IMG/VR virus record: IMGVR_UViG_3300046492_000294
Span: 1-35,826 of that record
From: a virus
Reading direction: 5' to 3' (one strand)
Length of the DNA stretch: 35,826 nt
Of the stretch, positions 33,126 to 35,826 are shown in pieces. The notes under the pieces are model-generated. The model saw only the letters and a program-made list of their open reading frames with translations, had not been told where the DNA came from and did not search any database. Position numbers and translations under genes: made by a program. Numbering within the stretch: position 1 is the first letter of the stretch; the number at the start of each line of letters is the position of its first letter.

Positions 33126-33614
33126 ATGAATGAAGGACTATTCGCCAACCAACTACTTATCATCCCACCAGTTACCATCTACGAATTTGCCTGCGGTCGT
33201 TACGTTTGCTTCCGGAGTGACCTTGACATTTGCAATGACGGCACCGGAGACGACCACGACGACCAGTATCATCAATCTGAGACCGCTTACTACAACGGCG
33301 GAAAGTTTCTTAATGCTGACGAGGACAAATACATCGTCATCCCTCCCCAAATTAGGTCAATGGTACCGGGGGTTGTTATGGGATGTCAGGGCCGCGCCAC
33401 CAACCTGCTGACCGGAGTAACATCCCCCGGGGTAATTGGTGAGATCGGCCCTGATGACAAAACTGGCGAGACAGCGTACTGCCTCGCCAAGATTCTGAAC
33501 CCGAAGATTTCCTACAACTCAGGGGACGTCAATCGGATTTATCTCTATGAGATGTGGCCGGACGTTCCGGCTGTGGTGGATGGGAAGACTTACAAGCTAG
33601 AACCCGCCGGATAG
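33126..33614 (+). CDS. GH75-like glycosidase, candidate lysin
   Basis: 162 residues. YVCFRSDLDICNDGTGDDHD (26-45) is followed by QSETAYYNGGKFLNADED, then KYIVIPPQ, and GVIGEIGPDDKTGETAY at 102-118. This order matches the GH75 chitosanase family layout as I recall it: an acidic DxDxxxDG segment, a VxxP strand, and a GP-x-x-K-x-GE segment. Glu115 is a candidate catalytic acid. GH75 enzymes cut beta-1,4 bonds in chitosan; relatives in bacteria and phages are thought to act on other polysaccharides or on peptidoglycan. There is no signal peptide. It is the last rightward gene, after the giant protein, a fitting place for a lysin. Residue alignment is not proven. Confidence 0.6.
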   Translation: MNEGLFANQLLIIPPVTIYEFACGRYVCFRSDLDICNDGTGDDHDDQYHQSETAYYNGGKFLNADEDKYIVIPPQIRSMVPGVVMGCQGRATNLLTGVTSPGVIGEIGPDDKTGETAYCLAKILNPKISYNSGDVNRIYLYEMWPDVPAVVDGKTYKLEPAG

Positions 33615-33634
33615 GACGGTAATCCCAAGTCCCA

Positions 33635-35353
33635 TCAGGCCGTGTATTCTTCAGCAGTGGGCCTACGTTGCCCGTTGGTGTGTTTATTAGTCTTGGATTT
33701 TGCATGTTTGGTTTTCTTGTTAGGTAGTCTAAGACCAGCATACACCAGCTTTTGCATAACCACAGCCTTCGTTTGAGGTGAGGATTCACAGAGTTGTTTC
33801 AGCACTTCAACATGCCATTGAATTTCCTCTTTAACAGTGGGCCGATACGCCGCCGGAGAGGGGTCGGATGGACGAGGTGTATGGACAAGCTCCGAACCCT
33901 GTGACGCCTCCGGCGACTTCTGTGGGACACACAGAATATCATAAAATGGACTCTCGGGATGCCGATAAAGAACACTGACCTGGTATCCATGGCGAACCAT
34001 CCAGCCAACCACATCCTCGGGTGTGGTACGTTGCCTGCCCAGTGCCTCGGGGTTAATCTCGACCACCATCACGGGATGGAATTTCTCGATCAACTGCTCC
34101 GCTCCCTCCAACACGTTCAACTCGTAGCCTTCAACGTCGATCTTCATAAAGTCGAGCTGAGTAAGCAACGGTAAATCGTTGTCGAGTCGCCTGACCTGAA
34201 TGATCGGGCCTTGCTCGGCGTTGTTGTGCGAGATGTAGCTTGAGGCGTAGCTTCCAACCAGCCCTGCTATGCCATCACTTCTCCCCAGGCCGTGACAGAA
34301 TCCGAAGACGTTGCCCATGCCATTAGTGTTGTGAACGAGGCACTTGAAAGCATCCGGGTTTGGCTCGTAGGCGAATACCTTCCCCTTCGGCCCTACCGCG
34401 TGAGAATACGCAACAGTATGATCCCCAATAAAAGCCCCAACATCAACCACGGTATCACCGGGTCTGATGAGTGGTGCGATGTGAGGAATGAGGGGATCAA
34501 AGTCAAGGCGTCCTTCTCTTTCTACCTGATCGCTTATGATGGTGTCACCCGCAAGCACCCATGCTCCGTTATGCGGCAGGACTTTAATGGGCTGCGCCGC
34601 CCGAGTGCCGATTTCTTCACGCGACGGTGTTTCTCTAGTCGTCGGTTCTGTCGGGACAGAGTGTGATTCCTTTTCCGGCGCAGCTTTCTTCCGCAGAAGA
34701 TCAATCAGGCTTCCATCCTTTGAAGAATGGAAGATCATCGTCTCCGGCCTGAGACCGTCCAGGCTGGTGAACGTGCCGTGCTTCCAGTAGTGCTGAATCA
34801 GCTTCGTGAAGTGGGCATGCGGTATGATCTGGTCTTTGGCCGCGATGTCCCACGCAACTTCGTGCGCCCGGTAGCATTCACCGGCCAGCAGGTAAATCGG
34901 GTTCTGGTAAAAGCCAACCCCGCTCATGTGCTTGGGGACGTCCGGCCTTTTCTCACCCAGATCTACCAGCTCGCCCATGAAAGGCTTCCCGGCGCACCGG
35001 TATTCTGACTCCAGCGCGTCCAGCCACCCCGGCCTTATGGGGATGGCGTCAGGTTCAAGCCATAGGAAATAAGGCCACTCCTGTTCGTGCTGAATCAGGG
35101 TGCAGGCATAGCTGAACAACTGGTTCGCTCCCTGCGGCCAGCCATCAATGTCCGATTTGGTCAGACGGTGCTTCACGAATCGGAACACGGTGCCGAAGCA
35201 TTGCACTACCTGGCGCATGATCTCGGGGTCGCATCGTCTGTCGCACAGGACAAGAATGTCATGTGTTTTGCAGTCGCCCAGTTCAGAGATCCACCTGGCG
35301 TTCTTGAGTGCCTGTTCCTGGTCAACGACACTGAATGGGTAAATGACTAACAT
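33635..35353 (-). CDS. Glycosyltransferase-FkbM methyltransferase fusion
   Basis: 572 residues in two enzymes plus a tail. Residues 1-220 look like a nucleotide-sugar glycosyltransferase: a Rossmann start (LVIYPFSVVDQEQALKNARW), WPQGANQLFSYA at 72-83, and LEPDAIPI at 99-106 with an acidic D-x-D-like step. A 45-residue Pro/Thr/Glu linker follows. Residues 265-475 match FkbM-type SAM methyltransferases: DVGAFIGDHT (304-313), YEPNPDAF (329-336) and KIDVEGYE (404-411). The C-terminal 80 residues are basic and Lys/Thr-rich. It runs opposite to the structural block and converges on the GH75-like gene with a 20-base gap. It may modify a surface glycan, or a virion or host polysaccharide. Its start overlaps the upstream gene by 7 bases. 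Confidence 0.8.
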   Translation of the reverse strand: MLVIYPFSVVDQEQALKNARWISELGDCKTHDILVLCDRRCDPEIMRQVVQCFGTVFRFVKHRLTKSDIDGWPQGANQLFSYACTLIQHEQEWPYFLWLEPDAIPIRPGWLDALESEYRCAGKPFMGELVDLGEKRPDVPKHMSGVGFYQNPIYLLAGECYRAHEVAWDIAAKDQIIPHAHFTKLIQHYWKHGTFTSLDGLRPETMIFHSSKDGSLIDLLRKKAAPEKESHSVPTEPTTRETPSREEIGTRAAQPIKVLPHNGAWVLAGDTIISDQVEREGRLDFDPLIPHIAPLIRPGDTVVDVGAFIGDHTVAYSHAVGPKGKVFAYEPNPDAFKCLVHNTNGMGNVFGFCHGLGRSDGIAGLVGSYASSYISHNNAEQGPIIQVRRLDNDLPLLTQLDFMKIDVEGYELNVLEGAEQLIEKFHPVMVVEINPEALGRQRTTPEDVVGWMVRHGYQVSVLYRHPESPFYDILCVPQKSPEASQGSELVHTPRPSDPSPAAYRPTVKEEIQWHVEVLKQLCESSPQTKAVVMQKLVYAGLRLPNKKTKHAKSKTNKHTNGQRRPTAEEYTA

Positions 35354-35826
35354 TGTGCCTCCTCCATGTGTACCACCTTGCGGTCGCCGGGCATCAGCAG
35401 CCCTGCGAATTTCTTTTCCTCGTAGGCTTCGTACAGCGTCCTGCCCTTGCTGTCCTGCACGAAAGCGAAAAACACCTGCTCCATTTTGACCTGCTCGGTT
35501 TCGATCAATGCCAGTTGCGCTTCAATCCAGTCTTTGAGGATACGCCATGCAACGCGGGCAGCCTTCTGCCGGTCACCATCCTTGGCGTAACGCTGGCGTG
35601 TCCGGTGCTTAATAAGAATCTTCGCCACCGCGTCGATGTTGGCCGGTAGCCGGAATGCCATCGGCCCAAACTGCGTGTCGATCTGAAACGAGAGTCCAAT
35701 CAGCTCGCCAGTGCCGCGCTGGTATTCATGTAGAATCGACCATGCGCCAGCCTTGGCGAGCTTCGATTGAATCTCAGCTACAGACCGCTCGGCGGATACC
35801 TCTGTGGTGTAGTTGAGTAACGGCAT
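35347..35826 (-). CDS. Conserved phage protein of unknown function
   Basis: 159 residues, starting at ATG on the very last base of the window; it may be whole, or the true start may lie beyond. It begins MPLLNYTTEVSAERSVAEIQ, then SFQIDTQFGPMAFRLPANID near 46-65 and RVAWRILKDWIEAQLALIET near 91-110, with an acidic C-terminus ending in MEEAQC. I know this arrangement from many phage genomes, always as a protein of unknown function. It is the first gene of a leftward pair and overlaps the glycosyltransferase-FkbM gene by 7 bases, so the two are probably co-transcribed. Confidence 0.75.
   Translation of the reverse strand: MPLLNYTTEVSAERSVAEIQSKLAKAGAWSILHEYQRGTGELIGLSFQIDTQFGPMAFRLPANIDAVAKILIKHRTRQRYAKDGDRQKAARVAWRILKDWIEAQLALIETEQVKMEQVFFAFVQDSKGRTLYEAYEEKKFAGLLMPGDRKVVHMEEAQC

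Noticed and set aside
33615-33634. Terminator between the converging gene blocks
   Set aside because: The 20-base gap and its flanks show no clear stem with a T-run on either strand.

Overview
This window is the structural half of a tailed bacteriophage (or prophage-derived contig). A block of about 30 tightly packed rightward genes fills roughly 0.4-33.6 kb, and a short leftward pair closes the window. The order is terminase small and large subunits, portal, scaffold-like protein, major capsid protein, appendage and tail-fibre genes, tail proteins, internal virion proteins, then a lytic-enzyme candidate. I see no tape-measure, sheath, tail-tube, integrase, replication, tRNA or CRISPR signal. 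The lack of long-tail genes, and a small/small/giant trio of internal-protein candidates, suggest a podovirus-like particle. The host cannot be named. GC-rich coding, LamG, NDNFAD-type and GH75-like domains hint at a Verrucomicrobiota/Planctomycetota-type or similar environmental host, at low confidence.

Layout. 1-413: gene-free, with CTGTAC iterons, two G7 runs and a perfect 9-bp dyad, in the place where packaging or control sites are expected. 414-8204: DNA packaging (TerS, TerL), a four-gene accessory cluster between TerL and portal (zinc-binding protein, HicB-like protein, Acb2/Tad1-hairpin-like protein, crAss001_48-like protein), portal, a small unknown protein, scaffold and another small unknown protein. 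8205-8623: a 54-codon leftward ORF and a structured RNA leader before the capsid gene. 8624-9826: major capsid protein, followed by a long hairpin. 9883-19074: LamG, fibronectin-III, collagen-like and three paralogous fibre proteins, interrupted by a small membrane/coiled-coil/membrane cassette at 14.0-14.7 kb. 19071-25354: repeat-rich protein, tail/nozzle-like protein, collar-domain protein and a connector-like protein. 25356-33124: three probable internal (ejection) proteins without a single cysteine. The last is 1957 residues and carries, in its middle, a thioredoxin-reductase-like FAD/NAD(P)H domain. 33126-33614: GH75-like glycosidase. 33635-35826, leftward: a glycosyltransferase-FkbM methyltransferase fusion and a conserved phage protein.

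How the genes fit together. Fourteen gene junctions are 4-base ATGA overlaps, so most of the block is probably translated by coupling from a few long transcripts. The exceptions are informative: capsid and internal-protein genes have their own ribosome-binding sites, and the capsid gene has its own leader RNA. The most unusual items are the cysteine-free flavoprotein-like domain inside a giant virion protein, and the Acb2-like candidate cyclic-nucleotide sponge tucked between terminase and portal.
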